64,000 nucleotides of DNA, taken from VRUE01 sp963702705. GTDB taxonomy: Bacteria; Actinomycetota; Thermoleophilia; Solirubrobacterales; 70-9. The notes beneath the pieces were generated by a model, which did not search any database, was not told the DNA's origin, and saw only the letters and a program-made list of their open reading frames with translations. Of the stretch, positions 7,333-15,058 are shown piece after piece; position 1 is the first letter of the stretch; each line of letters begins with the position of its first letter. Both the position numbers and the translations under genes were made by a program. The stretch covers positions 310,001 through 374,000 of the forward strand of contig CAVPDR010000007.1 of NCBI GenBank assembly GCA_963702705.1, read 5' to 3'.

Positions 7333-8634
7333 ATGACCGAAGGCTCCGCGAAGACCGTGGTGATGAAGTTCGGCGGCACGTCGGTTGCCGGCGCCGAGCA
7401 GATCAAGCGCGCCGCGCGGCGGATCGTCGCCGCCCGCGAGGCGGGCAACCGCGCCGTCGCGGTGCTCTCGGCGCGGGGCAAGACGACCGACGAGCTGGTC
7501 GCCCAGGCGCTGGAGATCTCCGCCCGCCCGGACTCGCGGGAGATGGACATGCTGCTCTCGACAGGCGAGCGGATCTCCTGCGCGCTCTGCGCGATGGCGA
7601 TCCACGACATGGGCCACAAGGCGATCTCGCTGACCGGCTCCCAGGCGGGGATCGTCACCGACTCCTCGCACACCAAGGCGCGGATCATCGACGTCCGCGC
7701 CGACCGCATCCGCGAAGCCTTGGAGGAGGACCACATCGTCCTCGTCGCCGGCTTCCAGGGCGTCTCGACTACCAGCCACGACGTCACCACTCTGGGGCGG
7801 GGAGGCTCCGACACGACCGCGGTTGCTCTGGCGGCGGCGCTCGATGCCGACGTTTGCGAGATCTACACCGACGTCGCCGGCGTCTTCAGCGCCGACCCGC
7901 GGATCGTTCCCGACGCCCGCAAGATCCCGCTTGCGACCTTCGAGGAGACGCTGGAGATGGCAGCCTCGGGCGCCCGCGTGCTGCAGCTGCGCTCGGTCGA
8001 GTACGCGCGCAACCACGGCGTCCGCATCCACTGCCGCAGCAGCTTCGAGGACGGTCCCGGTACCCTCGTCGTCAGCGAGGACGAGACCGAGCAGGAGACC
8101 ATGGAGCAGCCTTTTGTCACAGCCATCACCCACTCCGTCGACGAGGCGCGGGTCACCCTGGTCGGGATCCGCGACGAGCCCGGCGTAGCAGGTGAGATCT
8201 TCAACGCCCTGGCCGGGGCCGGCATCAACGTCGACGTGATCATCCAGAACGAGCCGGTCGGCGATGACGAGCTCGCCGACCTCTCCTTCACGATCGATCG
8301 CGCCGAGCTGAGGACCGCCACCGACACGTTGGAGGCGCTCGGCGACGTCAGCGAGGGGATCCGCACCGACGATCAGATCGGCAAGGTCTCGATCATCGGT
8401 GCCGGCATGCGATCGCACCCCGGCGTCGCCGCCAAGGTCTTCGAGGTGCTCGGCCGCGAGGAGATCAACATCGAGATGATCTCCACCTCGCCGATCAAGA
8501 TCTCATGCGTCATCGCCGCGGGGCAGGTTCCGGAGGCGGTGCGCGCCCTGCACCAGGCCTTCGAGCTCGGTGCCGACGCGGTGCGAGCGGAAGACCCGGA
8601 AGGCGCCGAGCACCGGCCCACGGTCGGCACCTGA
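7333..8634 (+). CDS. lysC: Aspartate kinase
   Basis: 433 residues from ATG 7333. It phosphorylates aspartate, the first step toward lysine, threonine, methionine and diaminopimelate. The kinase domain begins VVMKFGGTSVAG and contains the LSTGERIS and GRGGSDTTAVALAAAL motifs. Two ACT domains follow (VTLVGIRDEPGVAGEIF and VSIIGAGMRSHPGVAAKVF), so feedback inhibition by lysine and/or threonine is expected. An internal ATG at 8101 preceded by AGGAG may give a separate beta subunit, as known for Corynebacterium and Bacillus homologues. asd follows 21 bases downstream, so the two probably form an operon. The much longer open frame upstream is a shadow of the divergent gene. Confidence 0.96.
   Translation: MTEGSAKTVVMKFGGTSVAGAEQIKRAARRIVAAREAGNRAVAVLSARGKTTDELVAQALEISARPDSREMDMLLSTGERISCALCAMAIHDMGHKAISLTGSQAGIVTDSSHTKARIIDVRADRIREALEEDHIVLVAGFQGVSTTSHDVTTLGRGGSDTTAVALAAALDADVCEIYTDVAGVFSADPRIVPDARKIPLATFEETLEMAASGARVLQLRSVEYARNHGVRIHCRSSFEDGPGTLVVSEDETEQETMEQPFVTAITHSVDEARVTLVGIRDEPGVAGEIFNALAGAGINVDVIIQNEPVGDDELADLSFTIDRAELRTATDTLEALGDVSEGIRTDDQIGKVSIIGAGMRSHPGVAAKVFEVLGREEINIEMISTSPIKISCVIAAGQVPEAVRALHQAFELGADAVRAEDPEGAEHRPTVGT
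8093..8103 (+). promoter_or_regulatory. Possible internal ribosome site for the LysC beta subunit
   Basis: AGGAG at 8093-8097 lies three bases before an in-frame ATG at 8101 inside lysC, exactly where the regulatory ACT half begins. Initiation here would give a 177-residue beta subunit, close to the size made from in-frame starts in other Gram-positive lysC genes. The spacing is short, so efficiency is uncertain. Confidence 0.4.
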
Positions 8635-8655
8635 GCCGGCTCGAGCTCGCGTGAG

Positions 8656-9696
8656 ATGAGCGGCGACGGTTACAGAGTCGGAGTCCTGGGTGCCACCGGC
8701 GCCGTCGGTTCGACCATCCTCGAGATCCTCGCCGAACGCAACTTTCCCGCGGCTGAGGTGGTTCCCTTCGCCTCCCAGCGCTCCGCCGGGCGCGAGCTCG
8801 AGTGGAACGGCTCGACCCTGGAGTGCCGGCCCCTCAGTCCCGAGACGATCCAGGGCATCGACATCGTGCTCTCCTCGGCGGGCGGTTCGGTCAGCGCCGA
8901 GTGGGCGCCGCGGCTGGTCGAGGCCGGCGCCGTCGTCGTCGACAACACCAGCTACTGGCGCATGTACGAGGAGGTGCCGCTGGTGGTTGCCGGTGTCAAT
9001 CCCGACGCGGCGGACGGCCACAGGGGGATCGTCGCCAATCCCAACTGCACGACGATGGTGATGATGATGGCGCTGGCGCCGATCCACCGCGCGGTCGGCT
9101 TGGAGCGCCTCGTCGTCTCCAGCTACCAGGCCGTCTCCGGTACCGGCCAGCGGGCGATCGAGGAGCTGCTCGCCCAGTCGCGGGCATCGCTGGCCGGCGA
9201 AGCGGTGCCGCCGGCGCAGATCTACCCGCACCAGATCGCCTTCAACGTGCTGCCCCAGGTCGAGGTCTTCAAGGACGGCGACGACTACACCACCGAGGAG
9301 CGCAAGGTGATGGCCGAGACCCGCAAGATCCTCGGCTTCGGCGATGAGGTGGCGATCTCCGCCACCTGCGCCCGGGTGCCGGTGATCAGCGGCCATTCGG
9401 AGTCGATCAACGTCCGCACCCGCGAGGACCTCTCGCCCGACGATTGCCGCGCCCTGCTGGCCGAGGCGCCGGGCGTGATCGTCGTCGACGACCCCGCCGA
9501 GGGCAGGTACCCGATGGCGCTCGACGCCGCCGGACAAGACGACGTTCTCGTCGGCCGCATCCGTCGCGACCCCGACCAGGAGCGCACCCTCAACCTCTGG
9601 CTCGCCGGCGACAACCTGCGCAAGGGCGCCGCCACCAACGCGGTCCAGGTCGCCGAGTTGCTCATAGAGCGGAACCTGCTGAACAGCGGCGAATAG
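8656..9696 (+). CDS. asd: Aspartate-semialdehyde dehydrogenase
   Basis: 346 residues from ATG 8656. It reduces aspartyl phosphate, the product of LysC, to aspartate semialdehyde with NADPH. The nucleotide fold starts GVLGATGAVGSTILEIL. The catalytic cysteine is in NPNCTTM (about residue 131), and the catalytic His region appears as RVPVISGHSESI. Length is normal for the family. The gene lies 21 bases after lysC and seven before a cation antiporter gene, suggesting a lysC-asd-antiporter transcript in which the last gene is a passenger. Confidence 0.96.
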   Translation: MSGDGYRVGVLGATGAVGSTILEILAERNFPAAEVVPFASQRSAGRELEWNGSTLECRPLSPETIQGIDIVLSSAGGSVSAEWAPRLVEAGAVVVDNTSYWRMYEEVPLVVAGVNPDAADGHRGIVANPNCTTMVMMMALAPIHRAVGLERLVVSSYQAVSGTGQRAIEELLAQSRASLAGEAVPPAQIYPHQIAFNVLPQVEVFKDGDDYTTEERKVMAETRKILGFGDEVAISATCARVPVISGHSESINVRTREDLSPDDCRALLAEAPGVIVVDDPAEGRYPMALDAAGQDDVLVGRIRRDPDQERTLNLWLAGDNLRKGAATNAVQVAELLIERNLLNSGE

Positions 9697-9702
9697 TCCC
9701 CA

Positions 9703-10902
9703 ATGGGCATCGGCTTCGGCGACGGAGTGCTGATCTTCGGTGGGCTGCTGACGCTGGTTGCCGCGCTTTCGGGGGTCATGAAGGGCACCGTGCTCTCCGC
9801 TTCGGTGCTTTCCGTCGTTCTGGGCATCCTGCTTGCCGCGATCGGTGTCGTCGACATCGATCCGAAATCGGAGTCGATCGTCGAGCTGGTTGAGCTGGCG
9901 CTGATCCTCACCCTCTTCTCCGACGGGATGTTCGTCGAGCGCGAGCTGCTGCGCCGTCACTGGAGCCCGGTCGCGCGGGCACTGGCGATCGCGATGCCGA
10001 TCACGATGGCATTGCTCGGGCTCGCCGCCAAGGCGCTCTTTCCCGACCTCAGCTGGGCCGAGGCGCTGCTGCTGGCGGCCGTGCTCTCGCCGACCGACCC
10101 GGTCGTCACCTCGGCGGTCGTCACCTCGCGGATCGTGCCGGCCTCCGTTCGCCACACGCTCAACCTCGAGTCCGGCCTCAACGACGGCCTCGCCCTGCCC
10201 TTCGTCCTCTTCTTCCTCGTCCTCGCCGGCCCGGGTGGCGACCCCGGCGGGGAAGCGGCGAAGCTGGTCGGGGAGGCCCTCTTCGGAGCGGCGGTCGGGC
10301 TCGGGCTCGGGGCCCTCGGCGGGCGCCTGCACCACCACCTGCCGGGCGGCGGCCTCACGGCGCGCTACGAGGGGATCTACGCTGTCGGCCTCGCTCTGTT
10401 CGCCTTCGGCCTCGCCGAAGTGACGGTCGGCAATGGGCTGATTGCGGCCTTCGTCTGCGGCATCGCGATGGCGGCGACCGAGCGCGACGTGCCGGCCGGC
10501 TTCGTCGAGTTCGCCGAGAACGCCAGCGCGATCCTGCAGGTGCTGACCTTCTTCGTCTTCGGTGCCCTGATCGTCGCCACCGGCTTCCACCACGACATCC
10601 CGCCGCTGATCGCCTTCGTCGTCTTCGCGCTGCTCGTCGCCCGTCCGCTGGCGGTAATGCTTTCCTTCGTCAAAACGGGCATCCCGCGCCCGCAGAAGCT
10701 CTTCATGGCCTGGTTCGGACCCAAGGGCGTCGCTTCGATGCTCTTCGCCCTCTTCGTGCTCAAGTCAGATGTCGGCAACGCCTCACTGATCTTCGACGTC
10801 GCCTCCGTCGCGATCGTCGTCTCAATAGCCGCTCACGGCCTGACCGACACCGTAGGCGCTCAGTGGCTTGCTCGCCGCGTCGGGCTCCAGCGATCGACCT
10901 GA
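9703..10902 (+). CDS. CPA1-family sodium/proton antiporter
   Basis: 399 residues from ATG 9703 with 11-12 hydrophobic segments. The ion-site motifs of the CPA1 family are visible: LLAAVLSPTDPVVTSAVV (discontinuous helix, essential Asp) and LNLESGLNDGLALPFVLFF. A later AWFGPKGVASMLFALFVL resembles the conserved Arg/Gly helix near the C-terminus. There is no long cytoplasmic tail, so it is a short-form exchanger. It should exchange Na+ or K+ for H+ across the cell membrane. Only seven bases separate it from asd. Confidence 0.88.
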   Translation: MGIGFGDGVLIFGGLLTLVAALSGVMKGTVLSASVLSVVLGILLAAIGVVDIDPKSESIVELVELALILTLFSDGMFVERELLRRHWSPVARALAIAMPITMALLGLAAKALFPDLSWAEALLLAAVLSPTDPVVTSAVVTSRIVPASVRHTLNLESGLNDGLALPFVLFFLVLAGPGGDPGGEAAKLVGEALFGAAVGLGLGALGGRLHHHLPGGGLTARYEGIYAVGLALFAFGLAEVTVGNGLIAAFVCGIAMAATERDVPAGFVEFAENASAILQVLTFFVFGALIVATGFHHDIPPLIAFVVFALLVARPLAVMLSFVKTGIPRPQKLFMAWFGPKGVASMLFALFVLKSDVGNASLIFDVASVAIVVSIAAHGLTDTVGAQWLARRVGLQRST

Positions 10903-10956
10903 GCGGCCGAGATTCGGCGGTAGGGCCGCATCGTTTTGTCTGCTAAGCTACTGCCC

Positions 10957-11136
10957 ATGAAGTCCTGGGAGGAAGCCAGAATCAGCCGTCTCGAGGACCG
11001 GGTCGAGCGCCTCGAGCGCAAAGACTGGGAACGCCGGGATTTCATCCTGCGTTGGATCGTGAACGGCCTTACCGTCGTCATGATCGTCCTGTCTATCGCG
11101 GCAGTCGTCCTCGGCGCCACGCATCCAGGTCACTGA
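10957..11136 (+). CDS. Small coiled-coil/membrane protein
   Basis: 59 residues from ATG 10957; an in-frame TTG at 10936 is less likely. The N-terminal 28 residues are strongly charged with heptad-like spacing (ARISRLEDRVERLERKDWE), followed by one membrane helix (WIVNGLTVVMIVLSIAAVVLG) and a short tail. It could be a small scaffold or regulatory peptide. It converges on the sdh operon end 27 bases away. A small membrane subunit of that complex would be attractive, but the opposite orientation gives no support. Function unknown. Confidence 0.55.
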   Translation: MKSWEEARISRLEDRVERLERKDWERRDFILRWIVNGLTVVMIVLSIAAVVLGATHPGH

Positions 11137-11163
11137 GCTCAGCCCACCCCGTTGGATGGTGAA

Positions 11164-12075
11164 TCAGGCGGGAACGGCGGCCAGGCGCTCCTCGACCCAC
11201 TTGGTCGAGGCGATGTGCTTGCTCATGCCGAGCTGCTTGGGCTCGGCGCCGAGCGCCAGGCCGACCAGCTGGGGGAGATGCAGGACGGCGAGGCCGAGGT
11301 CGCGGTTGACGACCCTCGCCGCCTCCGGCTGCTGCATGTCGAGGTTGAGGTGGCAGAGCGGGCAGGGGGTGACCAGGCAGTCGGCGCCGGCGTCGATCGC
11401 GTCGCCGACGTGGGTGCCGGCCTGGCGCAGCGAGGTGTCGCGGTTCATCGTGATCACCGGGAAGCCGCAGCACTTGCGGGCGCCGTCGTACTCGACGACC
11501 TGGCCGCCGAGCGCCTCGATCACCTTCTCCAGGTAGATGTCGCGGTCGGGGAACTCGTCATACCCGAGCCGCTCCTTCGGCCGCACCACGTAGCAACCGT
11601 AGAAGGGGCCGACGCGGAGACCGGAGAGTGGCCGCACGACCTGCTCGGCAAGGCGGTCGAGGCCGTAGTCCTCGACCAGCAGCCAGAGGAAGTTCTTGTT
11701 GGTGAAGCCGTCCTTGCCCTTCTCGTAGGCGAGGCCCTGGCCGCTCAGCACCTCGTTGATGTGGGCGCGGTAGGAGGAGTCCGCATCGAGGCGCTGCTGA
11801 CACTCCGACTGGGCGCCCTGGCAGGTCGAGCAGATGTTCATCATCGAGAGGCCGGTCTGCTGGGCGAGGGCGAAGGTGCGGGCGTTGAGCGTGTCGGCCA
11901 GCTCCTGGTTGTGCTCGGCGATCACGCCGGCGCCGCAGCAGTTGGCGCGGTCGAGTTCGAGCAGCTCGATGCCGAGCTTCTCGGCGACGATCGCCATCGA
12001 GCCGTGCAGCTCGGGGGTGAAGCCGCGCGAGACGCAGCCGGGCCAGTAGGCGACCTTGATCTGCCCGTCGCTCAT
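11164..12075 (-). CDS. Succinate dehydrogenase CCG-domain subunit (SdhE/HdrB-like)
   Basis: 303 residues from ATG 12075, overlapping the sdhB stop by four bases. It contains two cysteine-rich CCG domains like those of heterodisulfide reductase subunit B. The first has Cys14, then C46-C47, then C82-x2-C85. The second has GPFYGC, RKCCGFPV and TPCPLC. In type-E succinate:quinone oxidoreductases of archaea and some bacteria this subunit replaces the haem-binding SdhC/D anchor, and no hydrophobic anchor is seen here either. It probably relays electrons from SdhB to the quinone at the membrane surface. This is unrelated to the flavinylation factor also called SdhE. Confidence 0.85.
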   Translation of the reverse strand: MSDGQIKVAYWPGCVSRGFTPELHGSMAIVAEKLGIELLELDRANCCGAGVIAEHNQELADTLNARTFALAQQTGLSMMNICSTCQGAQSECQQRLDADSSYRAHINEVLSGQGLAYEKGKDGFTNKNFLWLLVEDYGLDRLAEQVVRPLSGLRVGPFYGCYVVRPKERLGYDEFPDRDIYLEKVIEALGGQVVEYDGARKCCGFPVITMNRDTSLRQAGTHVGDAIDAGADCLVTPCPLCHLNLDMQQPEAARVVNRDLGLAVLHLPQLVGLALGAEPKQLGMSKHIASTKWVEERLAAVPA

Positions 12076-13238
12076 GACTCCTCGCTTTCTGCCGCGGCCG
12101 CAGCCTCGGCCGTCAAGGCCTCGTCGATCATCTCGTCGGGCTCCGGTTCAACGAAATCCTCATCCTCGCCATTGATGTAGAGATTGAATTCCTCGCGGTG
12201 TTGCTCGGCGTGCTTGTAGATGGCTTTGACGTCGTCCTGGGCGCCACCGGGCAGCTTGTGGTGCGGCGCCACCCACTTGCTGCGCACCTTGCCGGTCTTG
12301 ATCGTGCGGAAGATCGTCGGCAACGCGCCGATGACTTCCTTGATCGCCCGTTTGCTGGGCTTCAGCTTGCCCTTGATGCCGAAGGCGAACGACTCTTTCG
12401 GCAGCGCCACCTCGTCGAGCGTCCCCTTCTTCTCGATGATGTTTACGAAGGCGAGCTCGTGGTGGTGGCCGCTGTTGGGATCCTCGATCCCCTCCTCGCC
12501 GGCTTTGCGGCGCAGGCGCATGATCTGGTCCATCGGTGCCACGCCCTTGGGGCAGGCGTCGATGCAGCTGAAGCAGTGGGTGCAGTCGTAGATCCCGTGC
12601 GGGTCGTGCGCGAGGTCGTGCAGGCGCTCCTTGGTCTCGGCGTCGCGCGGGTCGCCGACGAAGCGGTAGGCCTTGGCCAGCGCCGCCGGGCCGATGAAGT
12701 CGGGGTCGGCTTCCATCGAGAGGCAGGAGGAGACGCAGGCGCCGCACTGGATGCAGGCCATCGACTGGGTGATGTCGATCATCGACTCGGGCTCGACCAC
12801 GTACTCGCGCTCGGGCGCCTCGCCGTGGGGCAGTAGCCAGGGAGTGACGCGGCGGATCTTGGTCCAGTGCGTCGACTCCATGTCGGTGACGAGGTCCTTG
12901 ATCACCGGCATGTTGCCCATCGGCTCGACCACGATCGGGGCGTCGCCGCTGCCGTTCCCGGCGATGCTCGCTTTCTTGTTCGCGAGCTCCTGGGCCTCGC
13001 CGATCTGGGTCTTGCAACCGAGGCCGGACTGGCCGTTGATCTTCATCCCGCAGGAGCCGCAGATCGCCGCCTTGCAGGAGCAGCGCACGGTCAGCGAGCC
13101 GTCGTCGCGGTCTTTCGCCTGAAGGATGCCGTCGAGGACCGCGAGCGAGGGATCGAGCTCGACCTTGAACTCCTCCCAGTAGGCACCCTCGCCCGACTCG
13201 GGCTGAAAACGGCGGACCTTCAAGGTGTACTCGGCCAT
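12072..13238 (-). CDS. sdhB: Succinate dehydrogenase iron-sulfur subunit, type-E-like
   Basis: 388 residues from ATG 13238, much longer than the usual 230-260 because of an acidic C-terminal extension (about 275-388). The [2Fe-2S] ligands are in RCSCKAAICGSCGMKINGQ with a following Cys in LGCKT. The second cluster motif is CIQCGACVSSC. The third is CTHCFSCIDACPKG: it has four cysteines, where haem-type enzymes have three and hold a [3Fe-4S] cluster. That predicts a second [4Fe-4S] cluster, as reported for archaeal type-E enzymes. The start overlaps the sdhA stop (TGATG) and the end overlaps the CCG subunit, so all three are translationally coupled. Confidence 0.92.
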   Translation of the reverse strand: MAEYTLKVRRFQPESGEGAYWEEFKVELDPSLAVLDGILQAKDRDDGSLTVRCSCKAAICGSCGMKINGQSGLGCKTQIGEAQELANKKASIAGNGSGDAPIVVEPMGNMPVIKDLVTDMESTHWTKIRRVTPWLLPHGEAPEREYVVEPESMIDITQSMACIQCGACVSSCLSMEADPDFIGPAALAKAYRFVGDPRDAETKERLHDLAHDPHGIYDCTHCFSCIDACPKGVAPMDQIMRLRRKAGEEGIEDPNSGHHHELAFVNIIEKKGTLDEVALPKESFAFGIKGKLKPSKRAIKEVIGALPTIFRTIKTGKVRSKWVAPHHKLPGGAQDDVKAIYKHAEQHREEFNLYINGEDEDFVEPEPDEMIDEALTAEAAAAAESEES

Positions 13239-14926
13239 CAGTAAGTCCTCTCTTGCGGTTCCCACTTGGTGATGGTCACCTCTGAGTATGAGATCTCCGG
13301 CCCGTCGTCTCCCAGCTGGAGGTCGATGTGCTTGAGCCACTCCTCGTCGTTGCGCTCGGGGAAGTCGGTCCTGTACTGGGCGCCGCGGCTCTCCTTGCGC
13401 TCGAGCGCGGCGAGGCAGGTGCACTCGGCGTTGTCGAGCATGTAGCCGAGCTCGATCGCGGCGAGGATGTCCTGATTGAAGACGCTGCTGCGGTCGTCGA
13501 TGTAGGCGGTCTCGGCCTCCTCCTTGAGTCGGCGCACGGTCTCCAGCGCCTCGGTGATCCCGGCCTCGTCGCGGAAGACGGCGACCTTGGCGTCCATCGT
13601 CGTGCCGAGGTCGAGCTTGATCTCGGAGATGCGACGGCCCGAGCCCTTCTCGCGGGCCGAGATCGCGGCGATCGTCGCCTCCTCGGCCTCGAGCACCGCC
13701 CGCGAGGGCCGCGAGCCCTCGATCCGCTTCGCCCGGGCGGCGGCGTCGGCGCCGGAGCGGCGGCCGAAGATCAAGGTGTCGAGCAGCGAGTTGGCGCCGA
13801 GCCGATTGCCGCCGTGGACGGAGACGCAGGCGGTCTCGCCGGCCGAGTAGAGGCCGGGGATGTCGGTGCGGCCGTCGACGTCGGTCTTGACCCCGCCCAT
13901 CGTGTAGTGGTTGCCGGGCTTGATGTGGATCGGTTCGCGGGTGATGTCGACGCCGGCGAAGTCCTGGCCGACGAGGACGATCTCGCGCAGCGCCTCGTGC
14001 ACGCGCTTCTTCGGCACGACCGTGATGTCGAGGGCGACGGTGCCGTCGGGGAAGCCGCGGCCCTCGTTGATCTCGGTCTGCTCGGCGCGGGAGACGACGT
14101 CGCGCGAGGCCAGCTCCATCTTGTTCGGCGCGTAGCGCTCCATGAAGCGTTCGCCCTTGGCGTTGAGCAGGTGGGCGCCCTCGCCGCGGGCGCCCTCGGT
14201 GATCAGGAAGCCCTTGCCCGCCAGCGTCGTCGGGTGGTACTGGATCATCTCCATGTCCATCAGCTTGGCGCCGACGCGGTAGGCCATCGCGATCCCGTCG
14301 CCGGTGCAGATCAGGGCGTTGGTGGTCGGCTTCCAGACCTGGCCGTTGCCGCCGCAGGCGAGGATCACCGACTTGGCGCGGAAGAGCTGCATCGACCCGT
14401 CGGCGATGTTGCGGGTGACGACACCGCAGCACTCGCCCTGCTCGTCCATCGCCAGGGCGGTGCAGAACCACTCCTCGTAGCGGGCGACCGAGTCGGCGTG
14501 CTTCATCAGCTGCTCGTAGAGCACGTGCATGATCGCCTGGCCGGTGATGTCGGCGACGTAGTAGGTGCGGGCGGCGGAGGCGCCGCCGAAGGCGCGGGTG
14601 CCGAGCTTGCCCTCCTCGTTGCGGTGGAAGGTGACGCCGAGGTGCTCGAGGTGGAGGATCTCCTCCGGCGCCTCACGGCACATGATCTCGACCGCGTCCT
14701 GGTCTGAGAGGTAGTCCGAGCCCTTGATCGTGTCGAAGGCGTGCGACTCCCAGGAGTCGCCCGGATTGAGGGCGGCGTTGATCCCGCCCTGGGCGGCGTT
14801 GGAGTGCGAGCGCACGGGGTGGACCTTGCTGACGATCCCGACCGATACGCCCTCCTCGGCGGCCGCCAATGCCGCCCGCTGCCCGGCGAGGCCGGCGCCG
14901 ATCACCAATACGTCGTGGGTAGGCAC
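13238..14926 (-). CDS. sdhA: Succinate dehydrogenase/fumarate reductase flavoprotein
   Basis: 562 residues from GTG 14926 (VPTHDVLVIGAGLAGQ). The open frame continues up to an ATG at 15004, but that 26-residue extension is unlike the family and would cross an 11-bp palindrome, so I reject it. Visible features are the FAD-binding GAGLAG, the covalent-flavin region RSHSNAAQGGINAAL, the substrate loop MIQYHPTTL, and HGGNRLGANSLLDTLIFGRR near the active site. It oxidises succinate to fumarate in the cytoplasm. It is the first gene of the sdhA-sdhB-CCG operon, probably driven from the divergent region shared with the M50 protease gene. Confidence 0.94.
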   Translation of the reverse strand: MPTHDVLVIGAGLAGQRAALAAAEEGVSVGIVSKVHPVRSHSNAAQGGINAALNPGDSWESHAFDTIKGSDYLSDQDAVEIMCREAPEEILHLEHLGVTFHRNEEGKLGTRAFGGASAARTYYVADITGQAIMHVLYEQLMKHADSVARYEEWFCTALAMDEQGECCGVVTRNIADGSMQLFRAKSVILACGGNGQVWKPTTNALICTGDGIAMAYRVGAKLMDMEMIQYHPTTLAGKGFLITEGARGEGAHLLNAKGERFMERYAPNKMELASRDVVSRAEQTEINEGRGFPDGTVALDITVVPKKRVHEALREIVLVGQDFAGVDITREPIHIKPGNHYTMGGVKTDVDGRTDIPGLYSAGETACVSVHGGNRLGANSLLDTLIFGRRSGADAAARAKRIEGSRPSRAVLEAEEATIAAISAREKGSGRRISEIKLDLGTTMDAKVAVFRDEAGITEALETVRRLKEEAETAYIDDRSSVFNQDILAAIELGYMLDNAECTCLAALERKESRGAQYRTDFPERNDEEWLKHIDLQLGDDGPEISYSEVTITKWEPQERTY

Positions 14927-14935
14927 GAGCGCGGA

Positions 14936-14974
14936 CTCTATAGAGCCGAAATCCGACCCCGCAGTCGGATTTCG
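14936..14974. promoter_or_regulatory. Inverted repeats just upstream of sdhA
   Basis: Positions 14947-14957 and 14964-14974 form a perfect 11-bp inverted repeat (CGAAATCCGAC, six bases, GTCGGATTTCG). A 10-bp perfect palindrome, CTCTATAGAG, lies at 14936-14945. Both sit 10-48 bases upstream of the chosen sdhA start, where an operator or a 5'-leader hairpin would be expected. No T-run follows, so it is not a classic terminator. Confidence 0.5.
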
Positions 14975-14982
14975 AAAGTCGG

Positions 14983-15024
14983 GTGCAACGCGTTTGCGTC
15001 CCATTTGGCATCAGCGCGTTGCAC
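14983..15024. promoter_or_regulatory. Second divergent-region inverted repeat (sdhA / M50 gene)
   Basis: GTGCAACGCG at 14983-14992 is repeated as its exact complement, CGCGTTGCAC, at 15015-15024, separated by 22 bases. Equivalent faces about three helical turns apart suggest a pair of regulator half-sites controlling sdhA, the M50 gene or both. The binding protein is unknown. Confidence 0.4.
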
Positions 15025-15058
15025 TCGACCCCGGGGCTCGCCGCTCTACCATGGGGAC

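Noticed and set aside
12072..14471. One 799-codon minus-strand frame covering sdhB and part of sdhA
   Set aside because: Its first half is sdhA read in the wrong frame; sdhB starts at 13238 with a normal iron-sulfur protein start.
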